A stretch of 64,000 bases of DNA from Caulobacter sp. Root343 (lineage in GTDB: Bacteria > Pseudomonadota > Alphaproteobacteria > Caulobacterales > Caulobacteraceae). The notes beneath the pieces are model-generated. The model searched no databases. It worked only from the letters and a program-made list of their open reading frames with translations, and was not told where the DNA came from. The DNA is taken from NCBI RefSeq assembly GCF_001425745.1, contig NZ_LMDF01000002.1, positions 136,480-200,479 on the forward strand. The letters run 5' to 3'. The position numbers and the translations under genes are program-made. Positions 1 to 9,648 of the stretch are shown here, one piece after another (the stretch's first letter is position 1; every line of letters starts with the position of its first letter).

Positions 1-2
1 AG

Positions 3-476
3 TCTTGGCGCGGCGTCGCGCTGACCATCCTGCTAGCCACCGCGGTGGCCGGAACGCTCGATATCACCGACGCCTGCGTCTATTGGGCGATCACCAAGGG
101 CGTCCCGCCCGAGCGGATCTTTCAGTCGATCGCCAGCGGCCTGCTGGGCAAGGCGGCGTACAAGGGCGGCGCCCAGACGGCGGCCCTGGGCCTGGTCCTG
201 CACTTTGGCATCATGGCGGTGATGGTGGCGGTCTACGCCCTGGCCAGCCTTCGCCTGCCGGTTCTGACCAAGCGCCCGGTCGTCATGGGCCTCGGCTACG
301 GGCTGGCGACCTATCTGGTGATGAACTACGTCGTCCTGCCGCTGTCGCGGGTGGGGCCGCGCGGCGCCTTCGTTCTGCCCAATTTCATCAATGGATTGAT
401 GGCGCACCTGGTGCTGGTCGGCCTCACGATCGCCATGATCGTGGCCTGGCGCGAGCGGCGAACGAATACACTCTAG
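3..476 (+). CDS. Hypothetical polytopic membrane protein, 5' partial
   Basis: The reading frame is open from the first bases of the window, so the true start lies upstream; a GTG at 45 falls inside what looks like the first hydrophobic segment and is probably internal. About 150 residues are visible with roughly four membrane-spanning stretches (around nt 15-55, 180-260, 280-345 and 400-455) separated by short polar loops, ending in a charged tail. I do not recognise the family. The stop is followed by an AT-rich stretch, so this gene probably ends its transcript. No function is proposed. Confidence 0.7.
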   Translation, partial: SWRGVALTILLATAVAGTLDITDACVYWAITKGVPPERIFQSIASGLLGKAAYKGGAQTAALGLVLHFGIMAVMVAVYALASLRLPVLTKRPVVMGLGYGLATYLVMNYVVLPLSRVGPRGAFVLPNFINGLMAHLVLVGLTIAMIVAWRERRTNTL

Positions 477-523
477 GATTTCGTCTCAAAGGCTTACCAA
501 AAACTGTCGTTCACCCGCCACTG

Positions 524-539
524 TTAAGGTCTTGGTAAC
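524..539. promoter_or_regulatory. Possible CtrA-type box, one mismatch
   Basis: The sequence reads TTAA-N7-GTAAC, one base away from the CtrA consensus TTAA-N7-TTAAC of Caulobacter. It sits in the AT-rich stretch (about 500-600) upstream of the gene starting at 700. One-mismatch sites are expected about once in a window of this size by chance, so this is only a candidate. Confidence 0.3.
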
Positions 540-699
540 GCTCTCGGCTGAAAATGTGAATAATTGTAAAGAGTTAATGACTTTCCTGTTGTGAGGTTCT
601 GGGTCGCGGCTGCTCACAGCGACCTCCGTCTCGATGCGCGCGGGCGAAAGCCTGGATCGGCCGCCGAGCGAACCCCACGGTTCAAACGGACTAAGGACA

Positions 700-1194
700 A
701 TGGCGACGACCTATCAATATCTGCTGCGCCGAAAGGCGGAGCTGGAAACCCGTATGATCGAAGCGCAACGGCGGGCTCAAGCCCCGTTCGAGAGTGAGCT
801 GCGCGCGATCATCCTGGCGCTGGACGCGCTGAAACAGGCCGGCATGGCCGAGCGTCTGTCGGCCGGCGAGCCGGCGACGTTCGCGCCGCCGACGCCGGGC
901 AAACGCGGCCGGCGAGGGCGCACCACGCGCGACATGATCCTGATGACCCTGGCCCAGGCGCCGGGCCTGAACGAGGCGGAGATCGCCCGTCAGCTCGACC
1001 ACCGCTGGAGCCGCCCGGTCACGCCGGTGGCCGTCGGGCGCGAGCTCGAGGCGATGGAGATGGAGGGGCTCACCCGTCGCTCGGGACCGGGCTGGATCCG
1101 GCTCACGGAGCAGGCGGAAGAGCATGTCACCGAAGAGCACGTCGAAGACGCGGAGGAACGACCAAGCCTCAGCCTGGCGGTTCCGGGGCACTAG
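700..1194 (+). CDS. Hypothetical protein with winged-helix-like C-terminal half
   Basis: The ATG at 700 is preceded by AAGGAC at good spacing; an earlier in-frame ATG at 634 lacks a ribosome binding site. The 164-residue product begins with a charged helical region (about residues 1-50), has a basic linker near residue 70 (KRGRRGR), then a segment of about 60 residues (DMILMTLAQAPG to GPGWIRLT) with the helix and strand pattern of a winged-helix DNA-binding domain. The tail is acidic. This suggests a small DNA-binding regulator, but I cannot place it in a named family. It is convergent with tacA. Confidence 0.65.
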   Translation: MATTYQYLLRRKAELETRMIEAQRRAQAPFESELRAIILALDALKQAGMAERLSAGEPATFAPPTPGKRGRRGRTTRDMILMTLAQAPGLNEAEIARQLDHRWSRPVTPVAVGRELEAMEMEGLTRRSGPGWIRLTEQAEEHVTEEHVEDAEERPSLSLAVPGH

Positions 1195-1224
1195 GTCGGC
1201 CCGAACACCAAATCGGTAAGAGAC

Positions 1225-1325
1225 CTAAGCCCGCGCCGTCGGTTTGACGGCCGGGCGGGCCGGCTTCAGCAGCGTCTTCAGGCGCTGTTCGCGCGACACC
1301 GGCCGGAAAATCATCAAAGTCGCCA

Positions 1326-1326
<1 letters not shown>
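1225..1326 (-). CDS. 33-residue ORF overlapping the tacA stop codon
   Basis: On the minus strand the tacA stop overlaps an ATG (TGATG, sharing one base), giving a 33-codon frame ending in TAG at 1225-1227. The predicted peptide starts MATLMIFRPV and is strongly basic (several Arg and Lys, no Asp, one Glu) with a Pro/Ala-rich C-terminus. The overlap would allow translational coupling to tacA. There is no independent evidence of expression and no family is recognised; it could be a chance frame. Confidence 0.4.
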
Positions 1327-2792
<1,466 letters not shown>

Positions 2793-2941
2793 TGGGCACA
2801 TCCACCAGAACCGGCCACGCCCACATGGAGCAGGGCTCTTGTTGGTTCAGAGTGATACAGCGCCGGGGTAAACATCGGCTTTCGCAGACGTGTCGTGAAC
2901 CTTAAGGTTTAGGCTTAACAAGGTCTTGCGCGGAGGGGCCC

Positions 2942-3316
2942 ATGGTCGATGACGAACAGCTGAAGGCTCTTGCCCTGGCCTTGCCCGAGGTGACCGGCGG
3001 CGTCGGCGAGAGCGGCCAGTTCGGCTATGAGGTCGGCGGCAAGGGGATCGCCTGGGGCTATCTGGCGCGCCCGACGCCCAAGGCCAGGCGCGTGCTGGTC
3101 CCGGGCGTCGCCGCCATCCGCTGTCCGATGGAGACCAAGGCGATGCTGATCGAGGCCGCGCCCGAGCGGTTCTTCACCGACGACCACTATCGCGGCTATC
3201 CGGCGGTGCTGGTGCGGCTGTCCGAGATCGAGGCCGACGAACTGGCGGGGTTGCTCAAGCAGGCCTGGAAGATCGTGGCGCCCAAGGCGGTCCAGAAGCG
3301 TTATCCAGGCGTTTGA
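2942..3316 (+). CDS. MmcQ/YjbR family protein
   Basis: A 124-residue protein starting at an ATG with GGAGG eight bases upstream. It has the MmcQ/YjbR (double-wing, CyaY-like fold) pattern: an N-terminal helix (LKALALALPEV), the GxFGYEV strand region, the RVLVPGV/IRC segment, and a C-terminal LLKQAWKIVAPK helix that is typical of the family. Members are small cytoplasmic proteins of unknown function, sometimes called DNA-binding on structural grounds only. It is divergent from tacA and is followed 41 nt later by the M3 peptidase, possibly in one transcript. Confidence 0.8.
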   Translation: MVDDEQLKALALALPEVTGGVGESGQFGYEVGGKGIAWGYLARPTPKARRVLVPGVAAIRCPMETKAMLIEAAPERFFTDDHYRGYPAVLVRLSEIEADELAGLLKQAWKIVAPKAVQKRYPGV

Positions 3317-3357
3317 CGCATTGCGCCATGCCGGCGCCGAGGCCTATCTGCTAGCCC

Positions 3358-5160
3358 ATGAACGCCCCCTTCAAGCCCGACGCCCCGCCCGAATGGAACC
3401 TGGCCGACCTCTATGTCGGCCGCGACGACCCCCGGATCGAGACCGACCTCGCCGCCGCCAAGGCCGCCAACGACGAGCTGGCCTCGCTGGAGGGAATGTT
3501 CCTGGAGGCCCGCAAGGAGCCTCAGCGCCTGGGCGTGCTGCTGGATCGCGGCATCGGTCTCTACGAACAGGCCACAAACGGACTGTGGAGCGTCGGCGCC
3601 TATGCGGCCCTGGCCGCCTCGGTGGCGCGCGACGACCCGGCCTGGGCCAAGTTCGAGGGCGACCTGCGGGCCCGCTCGTCGCAGGTCGCCGCCGAGAGCC
3701 TGTTCTTCACGCTGGAGCTGAACCAGCTTGAGGACGGCGAGATCGCCGCCGCGCTTAAGGCCTACCCGGAGGCCGCCCGCTGGGCGCCGTGGCTGCGCCG
3801 CGTGCGCCTGTCGCGCCCGCACGAGCTGTCGCCCGAGTTGGAGCGCTTCATCGTCGACAAGGCTCCGGCCGTCGCCAACTGGGTGCGCCTCTATGACGAG
3901 ACCCTGGCCAAGCTGACCGCCCAGGCCGAAGGCAAGGCCGGCGCCGAGACCCTGACCCTGCCCGAGGCCTTGAACCGACTTTCCGACCCCAGTGTCGAAC
4001 GCCGCAAGGCCGCCGCCGACGGCCTGGCCAAGGCGCTGTCGGAGCGCGCCTCGACCCAGGCCTTGGTGCTGAACACCCTGGCCTTCGAGAAACAGGTCGA
4101 GGATCGCTGGCGCCGTTACGACCACCCGGCCCAGTCGCGGCACCTGGCCAACGAGGTCGACGCCGACGCCGTGGACGCCCTGGAGCAGGCGGTGGTCGAG
4201 GCCTATCCGCGCCTGTCGCACCGCTATTACGCGCTGAAGGCCAAGGTCATGGGCCGCGACAGCCTGGACTATTGGGACCGTAACGCTCCGCTGACCGCCG
4301 CCGCCCCGCGCGCCTATGCCTGGGACGAGGCCAAGGGCATGGTGCTGGAGAGCTTCCAGGACCTGGCGCCCAAGTTCGCCGACGCCGCCCGGGTGTTCTT
4401 CGACCGCCCGTGGATCGACGCCCGTCCGCGTCCCGGCAAGCAGTCCGGCGCCTTCGCCCATCCGGTCACCGCCGACCGCCATCCGTTCGTGTTCCTGAAC
4501 TATATGGGCGAGCGGCGCGACGTGCTGACCCTGGCTCACGAGCTGGGCCATGCGGTCCACCAGACCCTGTGCGCGCCGCTGGGCACCCTGCTGGCCGACA
4601 CGCCCCTGACCCTGGCCGAGACCGCCTCGATTTTCGGCGAAGGCCTGGTGTTCGACCGCCTGCTGGCCGAGGCGACGCCCGAGGACCGCAAGGGCCTGCT
4701 GGCCGGCAAGATCGAGGACGGCCTCAACACCGTGGTCCGTCAGATCGCCTTCCACCGCTTCGAGCGCCGCTTCCATGAGGCGCGGGCCGAGGGCGAGCTG
4801 TCGCCCGACCAGATTGGCGGCCTGTGGCTGGAGGTAATGGGCGAGAGCCTCGGTCCGGCCGTGAAGCTGAACGAGGGCTACGAGCGCTATTGGGCCTATG
4901 TCAGCCACTTCTGTCACGCGCCGTTCTACGTCTACGCCTACGCGTTCGGAGACCTGCTGGTGCGCGGCCTGATGGAGAAGCGCCGCGAGGATCCGGCGAA
5001 ATTCGCTCCGCTTTACGAGGACCTCCTCGCGGCGGGCGGCACGCGCACCTATGTCGAGGCCCTGGCCCCCTTTGGCCTGAACCCCAGGGACAAGGCGTTC
5101 TGGGCCGCCGGCTGTTCGCAGTTGGAGCGGCTGGTGGACGAGTTCGAAGCCCTCGTCTGA
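3358..5160 (+). CDS. M3 family oligoendopeptidase (PepF-like)
   Basis: A 600-residue zinc metallopeptidase of the thimet/PepF group, a cytoplasmic enzyme that cleaves short peptides. The zinc motif HELGHAVHQ lies near residue 395, and the downstream glutamate ligand region (LAETASIFGEGL) follows about 25 residues later. The C-terminal part carries the FYVYAYAFGDLL signature of M3B peptidases. Length agrees with the family (about 600). No signal peptide is present. It is followed at 14 nt by the SnoaL-like gene, probably co-transcribed. Confidence 0.9.
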   Translation: MNAPFKPDAPPEWNLADLYVGRDDPRIETDLAAAKAANDELASLEGMFLEARKEPQRLGVLLDRGIGLYEQATNGLWSVGAYAALAASVARDDPAWAKFEGDLRARSSQVAAESLFFTLELNQLEDGEIAAALKAYPEAARWAPWLRRVRLSRPHELSPELERFIVDKAPAVANWVRLYDETLAKLTAQAEGKAGAETLTLPEALNRLSDPSVERRKAAADGLAKALSERASTQALVLNTLAFEKQVEDRWRRYDHPAQSRHLANEVDADAVDALEQAVVEAYPRLSHRYYALKAKVMGRDSLDYWDRNAPLTAAAPRAYAWDEAKGMVLESFQDLAPKFADAARVFFDRPWIDARPRPGKQSGAFAHPVTADRHPFVFLNYMGERRDVLTLAHELGHAVHQTLCAPLGTLLADTPLTLAETASIFGEGLVFDRLLAEATPEDRKGLLAGKIEDGLNTVVRQIAFHRFERRFHEARAEGELSPDQIGGLWLEVMGESLGPAVKLNEGYERYWAYVSHFCHAPFYVYAYAFGDLLVRGLMEKRREDPAKFAPLYEDLLAAGGTRTYVEALAPFGLNPRDKAFWAAGCSQLERLVDEFEALV

Positions 5161-5174
5161 CGGAGCGACGCGAT

Positions 5175-5537
5175 ATGCCCACCCAGGAACGCCTGGCCGA
5201 TTTCATCGCCACCGTGGTCCGCAACGAGCATGTCGAGGCAATCGAACGCTTCTACGCGCCCCACGCGACGATGCAGGAGAACAACGCCCCGCCGCGCGTG
5301 GGGCGTGACGTCCTGGTGGCGCACGAGGCGGCCGCCCTGGCGCGGCTTTCCAGGATGGAGACCGAGCCGGCCGGCGACGTGATCCACGACGGCGACCAGG
5401 TGGTGATCCGCTGGGTCTTCCACATGACCGGCAAGGACGGCAAGACGCGGCGCTTCGAGGAGCTGGCCCACCAGCACTGGGAGGGCGATTTCATCGTCCG
5501 CGAGCGGTTCTTCTACGACCCGGGGCAGTTCGCCTGA
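5175..5537 (+). CDS. SnoaL-like / NTF2-fold small protein
   Basis: A 120-residue protein starting at an ATG 14 nt after the peptidase stop. The pattern (an N-terminal helix, RNEHVEAIERFYAPHATMQENN, then VIHDGDQVVIRWVFHMTG and EELAHQHWEGDFIVRERFFYDP) is that of the SnoaL/NTF2-like cone fold, a group with scattered enzymatic and ligand-binding roles. No specific substrate can be inferred. Its stop codon overlaps the next start as TGATG, so it is probably translationally coupled to the ABC1-type kinase downstream. Confidence 0.8.
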   Translation: MPTQERLADFIATVVRNEHVEAIERFYAPHATMQENNAPPRVGRDVLVAHEAAALARLSRMETEPAGDVIHDGDQVVIRWVFHMTGKDGKTRRFEELAHQHWEGDFIVRERFFYDPGQFA

Positions 5538-6892
5538 TGGCCGACGATCGGCGTGATCCGGAACGTGACCGCTTCTCGGGCCGTCTGTCCCGCTTCGCCA
5601 AGGTGGGGGCGGGCCTCTCGGGCGCGGCGGTCTCTTACGGCGCCAACCGCGTGTTCGGCGGCGACGACGCCAACGCCCGCAACGCCAAGGCGCTGAAGGC
5701 GGCGCTGGGCGGGCTGAAGGGCCCGCTGATGAAGGCGGCGCAGATGTTCGCCACCGTGCCGGACCTGCTGTCGCCGGAATTCGCCAAGGAGCTTGGCGAG
5801 CTGCAGACCAACGCCCCGGCCATGGGCTGGCCGTTCGTGCGCCGGCGCATGGCGGCCGAGTTGGGGCCGGACTGGCAGGGCCGGTTCGCGAGCTTCGAAC
5901 ATGAAGCCGCCGCGGCCGCCTCGCTGGGCCAGGTGCATCGCGCCACGACCCATGACGGCCGCGCCCTGGCCGTGAAGCTGCAGTATCCGGACATGCAGAG
6001 CGCGGTCGAAAGCGACCTTGGCCAGCTGCGCACCCTGATCGGCCTGATGAAGCGTATGGATGGTTCGATCGACCCGTCCGAGGCCATCGTCGAGATCGGC
6101 GACCGCCTGCGCGAGGAGCTGGACTACGCCCGCGAGGCCAAGCTGATGACGCTGTACGGCAACTTCTTCGCCGGGCGTGAGGACATCCGCACGCCGACGC
6201 CCGTTCCGGAGTTATCCACAGGGCGCCTGCTGTCGATGACCTGGCTGGACGGCCAGGGCCTGCTGGCCTTCAAGGACGCCTCGCAGGAGACGCGCGACCA
6301 TGTCGCCGCCCTGTTGTTCGACGCTTGGTGGAGCCCGATGACCCATCTGGGGATCATCCACGGCGATCCGCACCTGGGGAACTACACCTTTGGCGGAGAA
6401 GGCGCGGCGCACCTGAACCTGCTGGATTTCGGCTGCATCCGGATCTTCCCGCCGAAGTTCGTGGCGGGCGTGGTGCGGCTCTATCGGGCGCTGTCGAACG
6501 ACGACCGGGCCGAGCAGATGGAGTCCTATCGCAGTTGGGGCTTCACCGGCCTGACGGACGATCTGGTCGACGCGCTGAACGTCTGGGCCCGTTTCATCTA
6601 CGGCCCATTGCTGGATGACCGGATCCGCACCGTGGCCGACGACGTTCCACCCGGCGAGTATGGCCGCCGCGAGGCGTTCAGGGTCCGTCAGGCGCTGAAG
6701 GCGGTGGGCGGCGTGACCATTCCCCGCGAGTTCGTGTTCATGGACCGCGCGGCGATCGGTCTGGGCGCTGCGTTCCTGCACCTGGGGGCTCGGCACAATT
6801 GGCGGGCGTTGTTCGAGGCCTCGCTGGAAGGGTTCTCGGAAGAGGCCGTGGCCGAGCGGCAGGCCAAGGCGCTGGCGGCGGTGGGGCTTTAG
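5537..6892 (+). CDS. ABC1/UbiB (ADCK) family atypical kinase-like protein
   Basis: A 451-residue protein with the ABC1/UbiB protein-kinase-like fold. Visible elements are the KxGQ-like motif written here as KAAQ (near residue 65), the Ala-rich nucleotide loop AAAAASLGQVH (near 120), the lysine in AVKLQYPDM (near 147), EELDYAREA, the HGDPHLGN catalytic loop near 274 and the LLDFG metal motif near 297. Family members are ATPases involved in quinone or lipid metabolism. This copy has no C-terminal membrane anchor and does not sit with ubiE, so it is likely a paralogue of UbiB proper. A 126-bp inverted repeat follows it. Confidence 0.85.
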   Translation: MADDRRDPERDRFSGRLSRFAKVGAGLSGAAVSYGANRVFGGDDANARNAKALKAALGGLKGPLMKAAQMFATVPDLLSPEFAKELGELQTNAPAMGWPFVRRRMAAELGPDWQGRFASFEHEAAAAASLGQVHRATTHDGRALAVKLQYPDMQSAVESDLGQLRTLIGLMKRMDGSIDPSEAIVEIGDRLREELDYAREAKLMTLYGNFFAGREDIRTPTPVPELSTGRLLSMTWLDGQGLLAFKDASQETRDHVAALLFDAWWSPMTHLGIIHGDPHLGNYTFGGEGAAHLNLLDFGCIRIFPPKFVAGVVRLYRALSNDDRAEQMESYRSWGFTGLTDDLVDALNVWARFIYGPLLDDRIRTVADDVPPGEYGRREAFRVRQALKAVGGVTIPREFVFMDRAAIGLGAAFLHLGARHNWRALFEASLEGFSEEAVAERQAKALAAVGL

Positions 6893-6899
6893 AAGTTTC

Positions 6900-7025
6900 C
6901 GATCTTCCCGGCGAAGGCCGTGATCCAGCTCCCAGAACGCCTTGGCCGATTGGAGGGGCGCGGCGCACGTGGAGCCCGCCTCAGCGCTCTTCCATCTGGG
7001 CCCCGGCTTTCGCCGGGGAGGTCGG
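6900..7025. repeat. Intergenic inverted-repeat element, family A, copy 1
   Basis: About 126 bp with imperfect inverted ends built on CCCGGCGAAGGCC at the left and GGCTTTCGCCGGGGAGGTCGG at the right. A clearly related copy (same ends, shared internal GATTGGA and CAGCG-TCTTCCATCTGG blocks, same length) lies at 42966-43090. Both copies sit between genes. Without an ORF this looks like a non-autonomous, REP/MITE-like chromosomal repeat. Confidence 0.75.
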
Positions 7026-7033
7026 ATTTTTGG

Positions 7034-7630
7034 TCACTCATACTCCGCCAGCAGCCCCTCCAGCTTCCGCTGCTCGGGCTTCATCACCCAGAAATAGCGG
7101 GCGGTGTTCCAGCCGACGCTGGCGATCAAGGCCACGCCGAACACGAACAGCATCTGCCAGGTGTCGCGTTCGGTGGCCTTGCCCACCTCGCGCAGCTGTC
7201 CGACGCTGACCAGCATCGGCGTTACGAAGACCGGCAACATCATCCAGAAGATCCTCACATTGGTTCGCGCCCGGCGGTTGGCCGCGAGCATCGCGGAAAG
7301 CGTGTCGCGCACCGGCGAGCCGTCCGGCTTGCCGCGATGGCGCAGCAGGATTCCGACGACCAGCACCGCGGCCAGCACCAGCCAGCACACCGCCAGCATG
7401 GCCAGCGAGCCCCACTCGCGGCCGACGTCCATCCGTCCGGCGGCGATCGTCCGCACCATGAGGGCCGTGAAAATGGTCATGGCGGTCACGGGGATCGCGA
7501 AGAACAGGAGTTCGCCACGGCGGCGAGCCTTCAGCGTCTGCATCAGTGTCTCCATCAGATAGGCCTGGGCCTTGTCGTCGGGCGTGTTGGCCGGCGAGCG
7601 CCAGGCGGCTTCGAGCTGTTCAAATTCCAT
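7034..7630 (-). CDS. Membrane protein encoded with an ECF sigma factor (putative anti-sigma)
   Basis: A 198-residue protein with a cytoplasmic N-terminus (starts MEFEQLEAAWRS, rich in charged helix) and four hydrophobic segments (near residues 40-60, 75-95, 120-145 and 155-175). Its start overlaps the last 11 nt of the upstream sigma factor gene, so the two are translationally coupled. Position and topology suggest a membrane regulator of that sigma factor, which is inference. There is no zinc-binding anti-sigma motif (HxxxCxxC). Its 3' end abuts repeat family A. Confidence 0.75.
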   Translation of the reverse strand: MEFEQLEAAWRSPANTPDDKAQAYLMETLMQTLKARRRGELLFFAIPVTAMTIFTALMVRTIAAGRMDVGREWGSLAMLAVCWLVLAAVLVVGILLRHRGKPDGSPVRDTLSAMLAANRRARTNVRIFWMMLPVFVTPMLVSVGQLREVGKATERDTWQMLFVFGVALIASVGWNTARYFWVMKPEQRKLEGLLAEYE

Positions 7631-8150
7631 CGTCGGCGCCCTCCACGAGGCTGGAGACGCGCTGGCGGATACGGGTCAGGCGCGCCCCGACATTGGTTTC
7701 GGAAAGGCCGTGCAGCTGGGCGATCTGGGCGTAGGCCACGCCGTCCAGCGACAGCAGGATCAGCGACCGCTCGACCGGCGGCAGCTGACGGATCGCCGCG
7801 TACAGGCGCTCCAGCAGCGCCGCCTGCGGATCCGACCCGGCGTCGCGCGTCAGCAGCTCGGCCTCGACCGTCACGCCGCGCAGCCGCCGGCGGTTTTCGC
7901 CGCGCCGCCAGGTCAGGGCGGCGTTGTGAGCGACGCGGTGGACGAACGTCCCGGCTGCACTTTCATCGCGGAACCTGGGTCGCGCCTTCCAGAGGGCGAG
8001 CGTCATCTCCTGCAGCAGGTCGTGCTGGTCGGCCGACTCGGCGAAGGCGCGGGCCGTCCGGTGCAGCATCGGCAGATGCGGCGTCAGCCAGGCGGCGAAG
8101 TCGCCGTCCCTGTCGATGTCGTGCCTACCGATGTCGTGGTCGCGGCCCAT
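7620..8150 (-). CDS. ECF-type RNA polymerase sigma factor
   Basis: A 176-residue sigma-70 family protein with only regions 2 and 4. Region 2 includes the core-binding stretch ADQHDLLQEMTLALWKA and FVHRVAHNAAL; region 4 (about 115-170) includes the LPPVERSLILLSLDGVAYAQIAQ helix-turn-helix and GARLTRIRQRV recognition helix. The ATG at 8150 follows GGGAG. The N-terminus is longer than usual and rich in Asp and His. Ligand and regulon are unknown. It is followed by, and overlaps, a membrane protein gene that is its probable regulator. Confidence 0.88.
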   Translation of the reverse strand: MGRDHDIGRHDIDRDGDFAAWLTPHLPMLHRTARAFAESADQHDLLQEMTLALWKARPRFRDESAAGTFVHRVAHNAALTWRRGENRRRLRGVTVEAELLTRDAGSDPQAALLERLYAAIRQLPPVERSLILLSLDGVAYAQIAQLHGLSETNVGARLTRIRQRVSSLVEGADDGI

Positions 8151-8243
8151 CCGTCTCCCCTGTTTCGAAAGGTTAGACGCCAGCTGGGGCGGCGTCCTTA
8201 CGGAAGGCTTTCGTTTCTTTCAAACGCTCGTTAGCCTGACCGT

Positions 8244-8717
8244 ATGTCCGACGATCTGACAGACGCCCAGACGACCGCCATCCCCGAAGGCTTCAGCCAG
8301 TTGAACTGGTCGCGCGGCTTCGGCCGCCAGATCGGGCCGCTGTTCGAGCATCGCGAGGGCCCTGGCCAGGCGCGCTTGGCCTTTCGGGTCGAGGAGCATC
8401 ACACCAACGGCCTGGGCAATTGCCACGGCGGCATGCTGATGAGCTTCGCCGACATGGCCTGGGGCCGGATCATCTCGCTGCGACGGTCTTACAGCTGGGT
8501 CACGGTGCGGCTGATGTGCGACTTCCTCTCCGGCGCCAAGCTGGGCGACTGGGTGGAGGGCGAGGGCGAGCTGATCGGCGAGGAAGACCTGCTGTTCACC
8601 GTGCGCGGCCGCATCTGGACTGGCGACCGCGTCCTGATCACCGGCACCGGGATCTTCAAGGCCCTGGCCCCTCGCAAGCCGCGTCCCGGCGAGCTGGCCT
8701 ACAAGGAAGAGGCTTGA
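8244..8717 (+). CDS. PaaI-type hotdog thioesterase
   Basis: A 157-residue protein of the PaaI/YbgC-like hotdog superfamily, which hydrolyses acyl-CoA thioesters. The signature is the [19 protein letters not shown] segment (near residue 52-70), which forms the hotdog helix and carries the HGG/D active-site elements, followed by strands [20 protein letters not shown] and [14 protein letters not shown]. The acyl substrate cannot be predicted. It is followed 3 nt later by an alpha/beta hydrolase, so the two are likely co-transcribed. Confidence 0.85.
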   Translation: MSDDLTDAQTTAIPEGFSQLNWSRGFGRQIGPLFEHREGPGQARLAFRVEEHHTNGLGNCHGGMLMSFADMAWGRIISLRRSYSWVTVRLMCDFLSGAKLGDWVEGEGELIGEEDLLFTVRGRIWTGDRVLITGTGIFKALAPRKPRPGELAYKEEA

Positions 8718-8720
8718 GGC

Positions 8721-9644
8721 ATGGCCGACGACCAGACCCGGCCCGTTTCCCTGCTCGCGCCGTTCAAGGGCCAGAAGCCACCCGCGCCGGCCTGGTTCGA
8801 CGCCGCCATCGCCCAGGCGCCCGACCGTTCGCTGATCGAGGCCGACGGCGCCAGGATCGAGCTCCTGACCTGGGGCGAGGTCGGCAAGCCCGGCCTGTTG
8901 TTCCTGCACGGCAACGGCGCCCACGCCGACTGGTGGAGCTTCATCGCGCCGTTCTTCGCCAAAGACTGGCGGGTCGCGGCCATCTCGTGGGCCGGCATGG
9001 GCGACAGCGACTGGCGCGAGGCCTATTCGGGCGAGAGCTTCGCGGCCGAGATCTTTTCGGCTGTCGAGGCCGCCGGCCTCGAAGCCGGCGGGGTCAAGCC
9101 GATCCTGGTCGGCCACTCGTTCGGCGGCTTTCCCACGCTCTACTGCGCCGCCTTGCACGCCGACCGGCTGCGCGGCGTGGTGATGGCCGACAGCAGCATC
9201 CAGCCGCCGGAAAAGCGCTGGAAAGGCCCGCCGCCGCGCCCGGACGCGGCTAACCGCATCTATGAGACCCTGGAGGAGGCCCTGGGCCGCTTCCGCCTGG
9301 CCCCGCCGCAGCCGTGCGAGAACCTCTACATCGCCGACTTCGTCGCCAGGCGTTCGCTGAAGGAAGTCGACGGCGGCTGGACCTGGAAGTTCGACCCCGC
9401 CATCTGGCAACGCTTCAAGATGCCCGACCTGGGCGATCTGCTGACCAGGATCGCCTGCCCGGCCGCCCTGATGTGGGGCGAGCGGTCGAACCTGATGCAC
9501 GCCGAGACCTTGGACTATATGATCGCCCAGATGCCCAAGGACGTGCTGCTCTTGCCCCTGCCCGACGCCGACCACCACGTGATGATCGATCAGCCCCTGG
9601 CCTTCGTGGCCGGGCTTCGCGGACTGCTGGCGGCCTGGGCCTGA
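8721..9644 (+). CDS. Alpha/beta-fold hydrolase
   Basis: A 307-residue hydrolase. The oxyanion region LFLHGNGAHADWW (near 56-68), the nucleophile elbow GHSFGG (near 131-136) and a C-terminal DADHHVMIDQP containing the catalytic His are visible; an acid in the RIACPAALMWGERS region is expected. No signal peptide, so probably cytoplasmic. It forms a tight pair with the thioesterase upstream (3 nt) and the glycosyltransferase downstream (4 nt), suggesting one operon, but the substrate is unknown. Confidence 0.85.
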   Translation: MADDQTRPVSLLAPFKGQKPPAPAWFDAAIAQAPDRSLIEADGARIELLTWGEVGKPGLLFLHGNGAHADWWSFIAPFFAKDWRVAAISWAGMGDSDWREAYSGESFAAEIFSAVEAAGLEAGGVKPILVGHSFGGFPTLYCAALHADRLRGVVMADSSIQPPEKRWKGPPPRPDAANRIYETLEEALGRFRLAPPQPCENLYIADFVARRSLKEVDGGWTWKFDPAIWQRFKMPDLGDLLTRIACPAALMWGERSNLMHAETLDYMIAQMPKDVLLLPLPDADHHVMIDQPLAFVAGLRGLLAAWA

Positions 9645-9648
9645 CGGC

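Noticed and set aside
2902..2918. Two TTAA half-sites upstream of tacA
   Set aside because: Spacing is nine bases rather than the seven of a CtrA box, although tacA is a known CtrA target in Caulobacter. The true site may be more divergent.
3301..4917. Long open frame on the minus strand (538 codons)
   Set aside because: It is antisense to the M3 peptidase gene and rich in low-complexity Gly/Gln/Arg/His, as expected of a shadow frame in high-GC DNA.
8150..8243. Inverted GACGCC/GGCGTC as an ECF autoregulatory promoter
   Set aside because: The pair is present upstream of the 7620-8150 sigma gene, but no established consensus fits, so I did not list it as a promoter.
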